Shown here piece after piece: positions 1-7,719 of a stretch of DNA of 64,000 nt; position 1 is the first letter of the stretch, and the number at the start of each line of letters is the position of its first letter. Source of the DNA: JAFDZO01 sp044226845 (GTDB taxonomy: Bacteria > Bacteroidota > Ignavibacteria > Tepidaquicellales > Tepidaquicellaceae); assembly GCA_044226845.1 (NCBI GenBank), contig JBGAGG010000014.1, positions 48,585 to 112,584 on the forward strand, written 5' to 3'. A model generated the notes under the pieces. The model saw only the letters and a list, made by a program, of their open reading frames with translations, made no database searches and had not been told where the DNA came from. The position numbers and the translations under genes are program-made.

Positions 1-291
1 TACAACTTCACCCTGCTTGACCACAACATCTTTTACCGAAAAAGTTTTATATCCTACATACGTGAATTCCACTGTATAAGTACCGGCTTTTGAAAGCTTA
101 ATATTATAAGTGCCGTCTAAATCGGTTTCTGCGCCTGCCTTATCTTCGGCAACTTTTACAATTGCACCGATAAGCGGTTCGGAGTTCGCTGCATCTACAA
201 CTTTACCGTTTATTTCCTGTGAATAAGAAATTGAATGAAAAGAGGTGAAAAAAGAAATGAATACAAAAAAGAACAATAAAATTTTTAACAT
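1..291 (-). CDS. TonB-dependent receptor-type protein, N-terminal fragment (partial)
   Basis: The 97 codons visible begin at an ATG (289-291) and run off the left edge of the window. Residues 1-25 form a signal peptide ending SYSQ, so the product is exported. Residues 26-97 read as a carboxypeptidase-regulatory-like beta-sandwich: INGKVVDA, then PLIGA, LDGTYNI and FTYVGYKT. This is the usual N-terminal extension of SusC/TonB-dependent outer-membrane receptors in Bacteroidota, placed ahead of the plug and barrel. A receptor is therefore the likely full product, but the same domain also occurs in other surface proteins and the rest of the gene is not visible. Confidence 0.7.
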   Translation of the reverse strand, partial: MLKILLFFFVFISFFTSFHSISYSQEINGKVVDAANSEPLIGAIVKVAEDKAGAETDLDGTYNIKLSKAGTYTVEFTYVGYKTFSVKDVVVKQGEVV

Positions 292-456
292 TTTCCCGTG
301 TGATAGTTTGATTGTATTTTTATTAATACAAACTACCTATCCACAGTCAAGTGAATGTTAAGCCATTGTTACGAATATTAAGTTGATGTTACGGAATTGT
401 TAAGCGGTAATAGTCCGGTAATATTCATCACCGCTCTTTATTATTGGTTTCCAATC

Positions 457-720
457 TTACTGCGCAAAAACTTCATCAACATAGCACCATTTCCAGTCTT
501 CCCCCGGCTCGAATGATTTTATTACAGGGTGCTTTGTCGCATGAAAATGCTTTGTAGCGTGCTTATTCTTTGAGTTATCGCAGCAGCCGACATGTCCGCA
601 CTCAAGGCACAATCTTAAATGCACCCAGTCATCCCCCATCTTCAGGCATTCTTCGCAGCCTTCGGGAGTTCTTGGAGTTACATCTTCGTTGGCATTATTT
701 ATATGCTCGCAGGAGTTCAT
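457..720 (-). CDS. UBP-type zinc finger protein
   Basis: An 87-residue protein that is almost entirely one zf-UBP domain. Likely metal ligands are C4, H6, C22, C25, C38, C41, C46, H54, H58 and H64, with the typical spacing CEEC, CLECGHVGCC and HATKHFHATKH. The fold is known from eukaryotic ubiquitin-specific proteases and HDAC6, where it binds the ubiquitin C-terminus. Stand-alone bacterial copies of about 85-100 residues are common but have no settled role. There is no signal peptide, so it is probably cytoplasmic. It lies just downstream of the DUF5996 gene on the same strand and may be co-transcribed with it. Confidence 0.85.
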   Translation of the reverse strand: MNSCEHINNANEDVTPRTPEGCEECLKMGDDWVHLRLCLECGHVGCCDNSKNKHATKHFHATKHPVIKSFEPGEDWKWCYVDEVFAQ

Positions 721-749
721 TTTATTTTTTTTTATTTATTTTAATTTAT

Positions 750-1640
750 TTATGGTGTAGGGCTTTTAAGTGCTTTCACATCCCATCCCTTTGCTTCAGC
801 GCATTTTTCATAGGTATCTTTTATAAATTCCAATATCATCTCTTCGGGATTATCGGATTTTCTCACATCTTCATAGTTCATAATGAACTCACCTAATTCT
901 TTACTGTAAAACGCTGCATCAGGTTTTATTTTTAAATCCGGAATTTTTTCATTGGAAGGATACATATAAGAATAAAAAGCAGCGTGAGGATAATTACTAT
1001 TTCCGGGCCAGAAGCCGTATGCAAAATTCTCTTCATTCTCTGCAAACTTCATTATTATTCCCGGCATAGGCGGCTCGCATTTATTTCCGTTAAATCTTGT
1101 TCCGCTTAGATCAAATGAACCCCAGAAAAAATTCATCGGACTGGTCTTTCCGCTGAAATCACTTCTGAATTCTTCAAAAACTTTCTGTGTGCCTATCATT
1201 ACTTTCCACCATCTGTTTATATAGTCCCTGTCATGCGCTCTTCGTTCATCTTCATTGCATCTTACAGGATTAGGAACTTCACAGGGAAGAGTATCAATTT
1301 TTACTTCTATTCCCAGAGATTTCAAAGCATTCATTAGCTCCGTATAAAAGTCTGCAACAGAATTTTCTATAGGTACTATCTTTTGTTTTGCATCACTAGT
1401 AGTAATGCTCACATTGTGATTTATAAAATCAAAATTGATCTCAAATACAATATCTTTATATGGAATTGTACCCGAGCCAATACCCGATGCATTTATATAT
1501 AGTGCAACATTCCACCATTGATTTTGAAACGATGTAAGCGCAAGTTTTATCTTTCCCACTATTTGCGTTTTCATGTGGAGAGTCTCAAGTGTATCAGACC
1601 ATTCTTCATAGTTAAGTGAAGGCCAGTTTTCAGAGGTCAT
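750..1640 (-). CDS. DUF5996 family protein
   Basis: A 296-residue protein starting at the ATG at 1638-1640 (MTSENWPSLNYEEW). A TTG two codons upstream is a less likely start. It matches the DUF5996 family by eye: an N-terminal WP..YEEW..T..TLH.....VGK..L block, then QNQWWNVALYI, and a late segment with MKFAENEENFAYGFWPG followed by AAFYSYMYP. The length is normal for the family. The biochemical function is unknown. No signal peptide or membrane segment is visible, so it is probably cytoplasmic. The downstream neighbour is the UBP zinc finger gene. Confidence 0.8.
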   Translation of the reverse strand: MTSENWPSLNYEEWSDTLETLHMKTQIVGKIKLALTSFQNQWWNVALYINASGIGSGTIPYKDIVFEINFDFINHNVSITTSDAKQKIVPIENSVADFYTELMNALKSLGIEVKIDTLPCEVPNPVRCNEDERRAHDRDYINRWWKVMIGTQKVFEEFRSDFSGKTSPMNFFWGSFDLSGTRFNGNKCEPPMPGIIMKFAENEENFAYGFWPGNSNYPHAAFYSYMYPSNEKIPDLKIKPDAAFYSKELGEFIMNYEDVRKSDNPEEMILEFIKDTYEKCAEAKGWDVKALKSPTP

Positions 1641-1703
1641 ATACAATGTTTAGTTTTAAGAAATTATATTAATCAGAAGATAAATTCAACTAAGGATAAT
1701 TCT

Positions 1704-2147
1704 CTATTCCATTAATCTTCTAATATAATTTATCTGTCCCAGATGGTAATTCAGATGAGTAAGCAAATGCATCAGCATATGGTCAGACTTAACTACTCTG
1801 TCATGCTTTTCTAAGGGATAGTCCTTTTCAAAAATATCTTCAGGTAAATTGCGCAGAGTATCCATTACAACGGGAATTGTTTTTTCCAGATCAGAAAGAA
1901 TTTTTTCACGCCGAACGTTTATCGAGGAGAATTCTTTTTCTCGCTCACGAACATACCCTGAACTTCCCAATACGGAGCCGATAAAGTGATTAAGGTTGCC
2001 GTTCAGATGCAGGAATAAATTTCCTGCGCTGTTTTTTACATCACCTTTTATTTTCCATAAGTCTTCTTCATTTCTGAAAAGAAGAAGCTCGTCTCTGAGC
2101 TTATTTAAATCTCTTTCAAAAAATTCTACTAAAACTTCTTTAAGCAT
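1704..2147 (-). CDS. DinB-like four-helix protein (DUF1572 type)
   Basis: A 147-residue, mostly helical protein with the DinB/YfiT metal-binding pattern. A first histidine lies in the LFLHLNGNLNHFIG helix, and two more lie near the C-terminus in HLLTHLNYHLGQINYIRR. Members are four-helix bundles that often hold a divalent metal; some act as thiol transferases or in stress responses, but the substrate cannot be told from sequence. The start is the ATG at 2145-2147. It is separated from dnaJ by a strong hairpin terminator. A second, distant DinB-like gene lies at 20860. Confidence 0.8.
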   Translation of the reverse strand: MLKEVLVEFFERDLNKLRDELLLFRNEEDLWKIKGDVKNSAGNLFLHLNGNLNHFIGSVLGSSGYVREREKEFSSINVRREKILSDLEKTIPVVMDTLRNLPEDIFEKDYPLEKHDRVVKSDHMLMHLLTHLNYHLGQINYIRRLME

Positions 2148-2194
2148 TTATGTTTTTAAATTAATTGTAAAATATAAATAGAGCATAAAATAAA

Positions 2195-2214
2195 AAAGGG
2201 GCTTTCGCCCCTTT
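2195..2214 (-). terminator. rho-independent terminator of the hrcA-grpE-dnaJ operon
   Basis: A perfect 8-bp stem (AAAGGGGC / GCCCCTTT) with a four-base loop. An A-run on the left becomes a T-run when read on the minus strand. It lies 28 bases past the dnaJ stop. A T-run also follows on the right, so it may act in both directions. Confidence 0.85.
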
Positions 2215-2241
2215 CATTTTTTAAATCAAATATTTTTTTGC

Positions 2242-3399
2242 TTACTCCGAGAATACTTTTTTAAAAAATCCTTTCTCAGATTTTTTCTTTCCGTTTGGCT
2301 TAAAGTTTTCAGATTTTGCAAGTTCTCTTAAAATATCTTTTTCCTTACCTGAAAGCTTTGTCGGAATATGAACATTTATTCTCACCAGCTGGTCGCCTCT
2401 TCTATCAGAATGCAACCTCTGTATTCCTTTATGAGCCATCTTCAAAATACTTCCCGGCTGTGTGCCTGCATCTATTTTTAACTTAGCTTTTCCTTTTAAA
2501 GTCGGTACAACAACATCAGCGCCTATAGCTGCATCAATGAGGCTTAAATCCAGATCATAATAAATATCATCTTCTTCACGCTTGAATATTGAATGTTCTT
2601 CTTCTTCAAGATGAATAAACAAATCCCCTGCCGGACCGCCGCGCATACCTGCATTGCCCTGGCCTTCAAGTGGAATATAATTCCCGTCGCTTACTCCAGA
2701 AGGAATATTAACTTTTATTTCTGCTTCCGTCTTTACTCGTCCTTCGCCGTTACAGTCATGGCATCTTTCCTTTACAACTCTTCCTTCACCGTTACAAACG
2801 TTACACATAGTTACATTTACAAACTGCCCGAATATCGAACGCGATACCTGTCGTACTTCACCGCTTCCGTTGCAATGAGTACATTTAGCATAGCCGCTTT
2901 CGCCTTTGGCTCCTGAACCTCTGCATGTATCACATGTTTTGAACTTCTTAACTTTTATTGTCTTCTCAACTCCGTCAGCAATTTCTTCAAGAGTGAGTTT
3001 CAGATTTATCTTTAAATCATTTCCTCTTACGCCGCTGCCTTGTCTTCTTCTTCCCTGGCTTCTGCCGCCGCCGAAAAACTCATCAAATATACTTCCGCCG
3101 CCACCAAATATATCGCCGAAGTGAGAGAAGATATCATTCATATCGGTGAAACCTGAAAATCCTCCGGGACCAGATGCTACGCCCTGATGACCGAACTGGT
3201 CGTATCTTTGTCTCTTAGTAGGGTCAGATAACACTTCGTATGCCTCTGCGCATTCTTTGAACATCTCTTCCGCTTCGGGATTCCCCGGGTTTCTATCCGG
3301 ATGATATTTCATCGCAAGCTTTCTGTACGAGCTTTTTATTTCATCACCTGAAGCAGTTCTTTCAACTGATAATATTTCGTAGTAATCTCTTTTTGTCAT
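2242..3399 (-). CDS. dnaJ: Chaperone protein DnaJ
   Basis: A full-length type I DnaJ/Hsp40 of 385 residues, co-chaperone of DnaK that stimulates its ATPase and delivers unfolded clients. The J domain covers residues 1-70 with HPD at 33-35. A Gly/Phe-rich linker covers about 70-125. Four CxxCxGxG zinc repeats have their first CxxC at 156, 173, 199 and 213. The C-terminal substrate-binding domains follow. It is the last gene of hrcA-grpE-dnaJ and is followed by a strong terminator. dnaK is not in this window. Confidence 0.97.
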   Translation of the reverse strand: MTKRDYYEILSVERTASGDEIKSSYRKLAMKYHPDRNPGNPEAEEMFKECAEAYEVLSDPTKRQRYDQFGHQGVASGPGGFSGFTDMNDIFSHFGDIFGGGGSIFDEFFGGGRSQGRRRQGSGVRGNDLKINLKLTLEEIADGVEKTIKVKKFKTCDTCRGSGAKGESGYAKCTHCNGSGEVRQVSRSIFGQFVNVTMCNVCNGEGRVVKERCHDCNGEGRVKTEAEIKVNIPSGVSDGNYIPLEGQGNAGMRGGPAGDLFIHLEEEEHSIFKREEDDIYYDLDLSLIDAAIGADVVVPTLKGKAKLKIDAGTQPGSILKMAHKGIQRLHSDRRGDQLVRINVHIPTKLSGKEKDILRELAKSENFKPNGKKKSEKGFFKKVFSE

Positions 3400-3463
3400 T
3401 TTAAAAATTTTTGATTTCTATAATTTAATCACCATTAAGAAATCAATTAACTAAATTTATTTA

Positions 3464-4000
3464 TTAAGCAGATACTAAAACTTTTGCATGCTTTATAACT
3501 TTATCTTTAAGCATATATCCTTTTTCTACAACTTCTATTACAGTGTTAGGCTCTACTTCCTTCGGCACCTGCATCAATGCGTCCGATGTATTCACATCAA
3601 ACGGTTTTCCCATTACATCAATTTCTTTCAGTCCTTCGTTTTCAAGTACGTTTGAAAATTTCTGATACACCAATTCCAAACCTTGTTTCAAAGTCTCCAG
3701 ATCTTTTGTCTCGCCTTTATTTACCGAGTGCAAAGACCTGTCCAGATCGTTATAAACAGGAATAAGCTCTTTTATAATTTTCTCTGCAGAATATTTTATG
3801 AACTCAGTTACTTCAGTGTCTTTTCTTTTTTTGTAATTCTCAAACTCTGCTACTTTTCTGAGAAGCAGATCTCTCAGCTCTCCGTTTTCCTGTTTAAGTT
3901 TTTCAACCTCAGTAAGTTCTGCATTTTGTTCTGCAGTTTCATTTACATTTTCCTCAGGGGTTTCTACAGTGTTATTTTCTTTTTTATTTTTATCTTTCAT
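3464..4000 (-). CDS. grpE: GrpE nucleotide exchange factor
   Basis: Nucleotide exchange factor for DnaK. From the ATG at 3998-4000 it is 178 residues. A TTG start at 4042 would add 14 residues that overlap the end of hrcA; I prefer the ATG, which is preceded by an AAAGGA stretch, though that stretch is rather far upstream. The N-terminus is acidic and low in complexity. A long coiled coil follows (VEKLKQENGELRDLLLRKVAEFENYKKRK), then the C-terminal beta domain with EVVEKGYMLKDKVIKHAKVLV. It sits between hrcA and dnaJ and is presumably under CIRCE/HrcA control. Confidence 0.95.
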   Translation of the reverse strand: MKDKNKKENNTVETPEENVNETAEQNAELTEVEKLKQENGELRDLLLRKVAEFENYKKRKDTEVTEFIKYSAEKIIKELIPVYNDLDRSLHSVNKGETKDLETLKQGLELVYQKFSNVLENEGLKEIDVMGKPFDVNTSDALMQVPKEVEPNTVIEVVEKGYMLKDKVIKHAKVLVSA

Positions 4001-4043
4001 TATGGCTTTGTAAATATTTCCTTTTTTAAAATTTTTAAACAAA

Positions 4044-5081
4044 TTAAATCACCATTTCAGTAATAAGTTTAGAAGTGTATTCAAGTAAAGTTATCATCTT
4101 TGCATAGTTCATTCTCTTTGGTCCTATCACGCCTATTTTTCCTTTCACATCTCCGAATGAATATGCAGTTGTAAGTACGCTCAGATCTTTCAGTTTATCA
4201 TCGGCATTTTCATCACCGATTTTTATTGATACGTTCTGATTCAATAGATCGGAGTTCTGAAATATATGCACAACGAAATTCCTGTCCTCAGTTAAATTAA
4301 TAATGCTCTTTACATTTTTCATATCGATAAATTCCGGCTGTGAAATTATTTCACTCGTTCCGCCGAGATAAATCTTGCTTCCCTTTTCTTCATCGTAAAA
4401 TTTATCGATTGTATTGATAAACAATTGTATCAGTTCTGGGTTTTCAGATTTTAAATCACCTATCCTCTGCGAAAACGTTTCCTTTATTTCTTTCAGTGTA
4501 AGTCCGCAAAGCCTTTCATTCAATAAAGATGAAATTCTTTCCAGCTTTGATTTGGAAATTTCAGAATCAAGCTCAAGTATAAGCGTCTTTACAATCCCTG
4601 AGCGGATATTCAGCACAGCTAGTACTTTTGTTGATGATAAGCTCACCAGTTCAAGATTTGCAAAAACTCCTGTAGTCAATAAAGGTTCGCTTACAACTGC
4701 AAGCATATGTGAAATTTTTCCGAGAATCTTAGAAGTCTCTGAAAAAATTTCTTCCGGCTCGCTGACTGTATTTTTTAATTCGTTGATCTGATTTTTTATC
4801 GACCTTATCTCTGCATCCTGCAAAACTTCCTTGCCCATCAATGTATCTATATAATATCTGTAAGCCTTATCGGTAGGGACTCTTCCCGCAGATGTATGCG
4901 GAGTTCTGAGCAGTTCCATTTCTTCCAGATCACTCATCACGTTCCGGATAGTTGCCGGCGAAAGATTCAAATCGCTTTGCTTCGAAATATTACGCGAACC
5001 TACAGGCGATGCATGAAGTATAAAATTATCCACTACGCAGCGTAATATTTCTTTCTCTCTATCTGTTAAATTTGCTATCAT
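4044..5081 (-). CDS. hrcA: Heat-inducible transcription repressor HrcA
   Basis: A 345-residue repressor of class I heat-shock genes. The N-terminal winged helix includes LTDREKEILRCVVDNFI, VGSRNISK, LSPATIRNVMSDLEEM and TSAGRVPTDKAYRYYID, which are hallmark HrcA blocks. A GAF-like C-terminal domain ends with GKIGVIGPKRMNYAKMI. It is the first gene of hrcA-grpE-dnaJ. A CIRCE-like operator lies about 75 bases upstream, so the operon should be autoregulated, with HrcA activity depending on GroEL in the usual model. Confidence 0.97.
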   Translation of the reverse strand: MIANLTDREKEILRCVVDNFILHASPVGSRNISKQSDLNLSPATIRNVMSDLEEMELLRTPHTSAGRVPTDKAYRYYIDTLMGKEVLQDAEIRSIKNQINELKNTVSEPEEIFSETSKILGKISHMLAVVSEPLLTTGVFANLELVSLSSTKVLAVLNIRSGIVKTLILELDSEISKSKLERISSLLNERLCGLTLKEIKETFSQRIGDLKSENPELIQLFINTIDKFYDEEKGSKIYLGGTSEIISQPEFIDMKNVKSIINLTEDRNFVVHIFQNSDLLNQNVSIKIGDENADDKLKDLSVLTTAYSFGDVKGKIGVIGPKRMNYAKMITLLEYTSKLITEMVI

Positions 5082-5156
5082 AAATCGTTTACAAAAATAA
5101 GGAATTTGCCTTACAATATAAATGCCAAATAAAATTCAATTTTATATGAATTTAGT

Positions 5157-5183
5157 TTGGCACTCAGTTGCTCCCAGTGATAA
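5157..5183 (-). promoter_or_regulatory. CIRCE operator for HrcA
   Basis: The half-sites TTGGCACTC and CAGTGATAA are separated by nine bases. The CIRCE consensus is TTAGCACTC-N9-GAGTGCTAA, giving 15 of 18 matches with the exact spacing. It lies upstream of hrcA on the minus strand, where the family's operator is expected. It also sits just past the end of the next gene upstream, in a 128-base gap. Confidence 0.8.
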
Positions 5184-5209
5184 ATATAACGGAAAATCCG
5201 AATAAAAGT

Positions 5210-6049
5210 TCAGCTTTTGTTTAGCTTGACGAGGTTCTTTACTGTTTTATCAATATCTTCATCGATAAAATGACGGGCATTCCTGCGTGCTCTTTGCACT
5301 TCATTTTCGCTGATTTCAGAGTAAATCATATCTTCATCAAAAATTTTTGCAACTACACAAATATTTCCCGAAGGGTCAACAATCTCGCTTCCTCCCCAGA
5401 AATTTACACCGTCCTCAAATCCGACACGATTGCAAAAAAGCAGATACGAAGACAGAATTCTTGCATAAGTTTTATGGTGGTCGGAGTTTACATCATAGTT
5501 TTTAAAACTCTCAGTATTAACGGCTAACCTTGTCGGCGAGCATGCAATGCCTATTAAAATTTTTGCTCCTGCCATTGCCATAGTGTACGGGACTGACATG
5601 TGCCACAAATCTTCACATACCATAATTCCAAGCTTACCGAATTTGGATTCAATCGGAGTGCATTCCGTTCCCATAGAAAAATATCTGAACTCCTCAAATA
5701 TTCCGTATGTCGGAGGATAAATTTTTCTGTGCACACCTTTTATTTCACCGTCCTCTAAAAGAATAGCAGAATTGTATACAGCAAAATTCTCCGCTTCCTC
5801 TACAAATCCGCAGATGATTGAAATTTTTTTGCTGAGCTTTAACAGCTCTTTCAGCTTATCACTCTTATATGGATTGAATGCAATATCGTAATTAATGTCT
5901 TTCAAAGCATATCCCGTTAAAGAAAGCTCCGGAAAAATAATCATATCTGCTTTTTCAGCAATTGCCTTATTGCAGCAATCGATATGACGTTCGATATTTT
6001 TATTTAAATCACCGAGTATGGAATTTATTTGAGCTATAGCTGCTTTCAT
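5210..6049 (-). CDS. Nitrilase-superfamily amidohydrolase
   Basis: A complete 279-residue carbon-nitrogen hydrolase domain. The catalytic triad is visible: E41 in FPELSLTG, K109 in HRKIYPP and C145 in VCEDLWH. The fold hydrolyses C-N bonds of amides or nitriles. The closest-looking members are the amidase halves of glutamine-dependent NAD synthetases and stand-alone homologues; no synthetase domain follows here. The substrate is not determinable. It is cytoplasmic, without a signal peptide. It follows the glycosyltransferase gene on the same strand with a 7-base gap. Confidence 0.9.
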   Translation of the reverse strand: MKAAIAQINSILGDLNKNIERHIDCCNKAIAEKADMIIFPELSLTGYALKDINYDIAFNPYKSDKLKELLKLSKKISIICGFVEEAENFAVYNSAILLEDGEIKGVHRKIYPPTYGIFEEFRYFSMGTECTPIESKFGKLGIMVCEDLWHMSVPYTMAMAGAKILIGIACSPTRLAVNTESFKNYDVNSDHHKTYARILSSYLLFCNRVGFEDGVNFWGGSEIVDPSGNICVVAKIFDEDMIYSEISENEVQRARRNARHFIDEDIDKTVKNLVKLNKS

Positions 6050-6056
6050 AATAAAT

Positions 6057-6860
6057 CTATTTTCTGAATGGAAGTGAAAGTTTTAATCCTATGCTGAGCA
6101 AAGGAATTAACAAAGAATTATTGTAATGCTTTTTAAAATATGTGATGCAGTCATCGTTCCAGATTTTCAGCATATTCTTTCTGTCCTTATAAATGCTCGC
6201 GCCTTTGATATGAAATATTTTCGAGTCAGGATAAAAATAAATTTTATATCCTGCATCAACAATGCTTTTGCAAAGATCAACATCGTTAAAGAACATTTTA
6301 TACCGCTCATCAAATCCGTTTACTTTATCCATTACATTTTTTTTAATCATCAGTGCCGCTGCCATTGGCTGCTCTACTTCATCAATTTCATTATGGTTAA
6401 AATAATTCATTTTCCACCTTGCAAAAATTTTGCTCATTGGAAAAATTTTTGAAAGAAGAGTAAGCTCGCAGAACATATCCCAGTATCGCGGGAATGTTCT
6501 TACAGAAGGCTGTATAGTATGGTCTTCATTCAGTAACTGCGGAGCAATCGCTCCCATAGTACCCGATGTAGCCAGCTGCTCAATTAATTTTATTAAAGCA
6601 TTTTCCGTAACTTTTGTATCGGGATTAAGCAGCAAAATAAAATCTCCCTGCGCAATTATTATTCCCTGATTATTTGCAAGAGTAAATCCTTTGTTATCAT
6701 CGTTCAGAATTACTTTTATAAAATCCGTCTGCACTGCATAATTCTTTAAAATATTCCTCGTCTTATCCTTTGAGTCGTTATCAATAACAATTATTTCTAT
6801 AGGAATATCTTTATTATATTGTAAAATGTCATACTGACTATGTTCAGATTGTGTTTGCAA
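6057..6860 (-). pseudogene. Family 2 glycosyltransferase lacking its 5' end
   Basis: The frame encodes 267 residues of a GT2 (GT-A fold) enzyme: IEIIVIDNDSKDKT, the NPDTKV nucleotide-sugar/metal site, and FFNDVDLC near the catalytic base. The normal first strand of the fold (a hydrophobic VSIIIVNY-type segment and the following helix, roughly 25-30 residues) is absent. The frame opens only 30 bases before a TTG at 6858-6860, which lies inside the end of the upstream lipoprotein gene, and no ATG precedes the domain. Other frames upstream do not encode the missing piece. I read it as a 5'-truncated gene, probably inactive. A real TTG start giving a shortened protein is the alternative. Confidence 0.6.
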
Positions 6861-7719
6861 TAGGCGGAAGTTTAGATATAAATTTTTTCAGGTCCTGATA
6901 CTCATCTTCTTCAAGATTTTTTTGAAGAAATGAATTTTCATCACTCCAGAATTTTGATATTAAGCTGTAATCTTCAGCAGCAGCGTAAGCTAAAATTATT
7001 TCAGCGGACTTCTTATATAAAAGATATTCAGAAGTCTTTATTTTTTCTCCTTTGTTAATCCTGTCTTTTACTTTATTATATTCAGCAAGCGCATCAGTTG
7101 CTTTCCCCGAAAAATAATTTTTAAATTCTTTATTGCTTTGATTTAATCTGCCGTTATTATATTTATAGATTTCAGAGGTATAATAAACCGCGCCGGCTTC
7201 AGGCAAAATTCCGAAGAAAGAATCGGAAACTAAAATTTCTTTATTGCCGTCACCGTTAACATCTTTTACTTCAGGATTTCCCGTATCAAAATACTTAACA
7301 AGATTAACCTTTAAAGAATCATAATTAAAAATATACATACCGCGTGAGTTAACTGCATCATTCCCGCCCATATCAGTCTTGATTTTTTTGTAAGAATTAT
7401 TCACGCTGTCCTTTACAAAAACTTCCATCATATCAAACTTATAAAACTGATGAGCAGTTTTATTCAGCGTATCGTTTGCTATGCTGAATACTATATATTC
7501 GTCTTTGCCGTTATTATCTAAGTCGGCTTCTTCCACTTTATACACCATTCTGGGAGAAGCATACTGTATTTTAAAATTCTTATCTTTATCCCCTGTGCCG
7601 GCAGCTGAAAGTGTATTATCATTTTTATTCACAGCACTTTCCTGTTTCACATCTTTCTTTGAACACCCTGCAAGGAGCATCAAAATACAAATAAATACTA
7701 TACTAACTAATTTTCTCAA
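6844..7719 (-). CDS. Lipoprotein with a calcium-loop-like motif
   Basis: A 291-residue lipoprotein. The signal peptide ends in the lipobox LAGC (C19), so it is anchored in a membrane facing the periplasm or surface. The rest contains ADLDNNGKDEYIVF and VKDVNGDGNKEILV, which resemble the Asp/Asn-rich calcium loops of FG-GAP/VCBS or dockerin-type repeats. No enzyme signature is visible. The apparent start is TTG (7717-7719), directly after the stop of the M1 peptidase gene; an internal ATG would destroy the signal peptide. The 3' end overlaps the truncated glycosyltransferase frame. Confidence 0.7.
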   Translation of the reverse strand: MRKLVSIVFICILMLLAGCSKKDVKQESAVNKNDNTLSAAGTGDKDKNFKIQYASPRMVYKVEEADLDNNGKDEYIVFSIANDTLNKTAHQFYKFDMMEVFVKDSVNNSYKKIKTDMGGNDAVNSRGMYIFNYDSLKVNLVKYFDTGNPEVKDVNGDGNKEILVSDSFFGILPEAGAVYYTSEIYKYNNGRLNQSNKEFKNYFSGKATDALAEYNKVKDRINKGEKIKTSEYLLYKKSAEIILAYAAAEDYSLISKFWSDENSFLQKNLEEDEYQDLKKFISKLPPIANTI

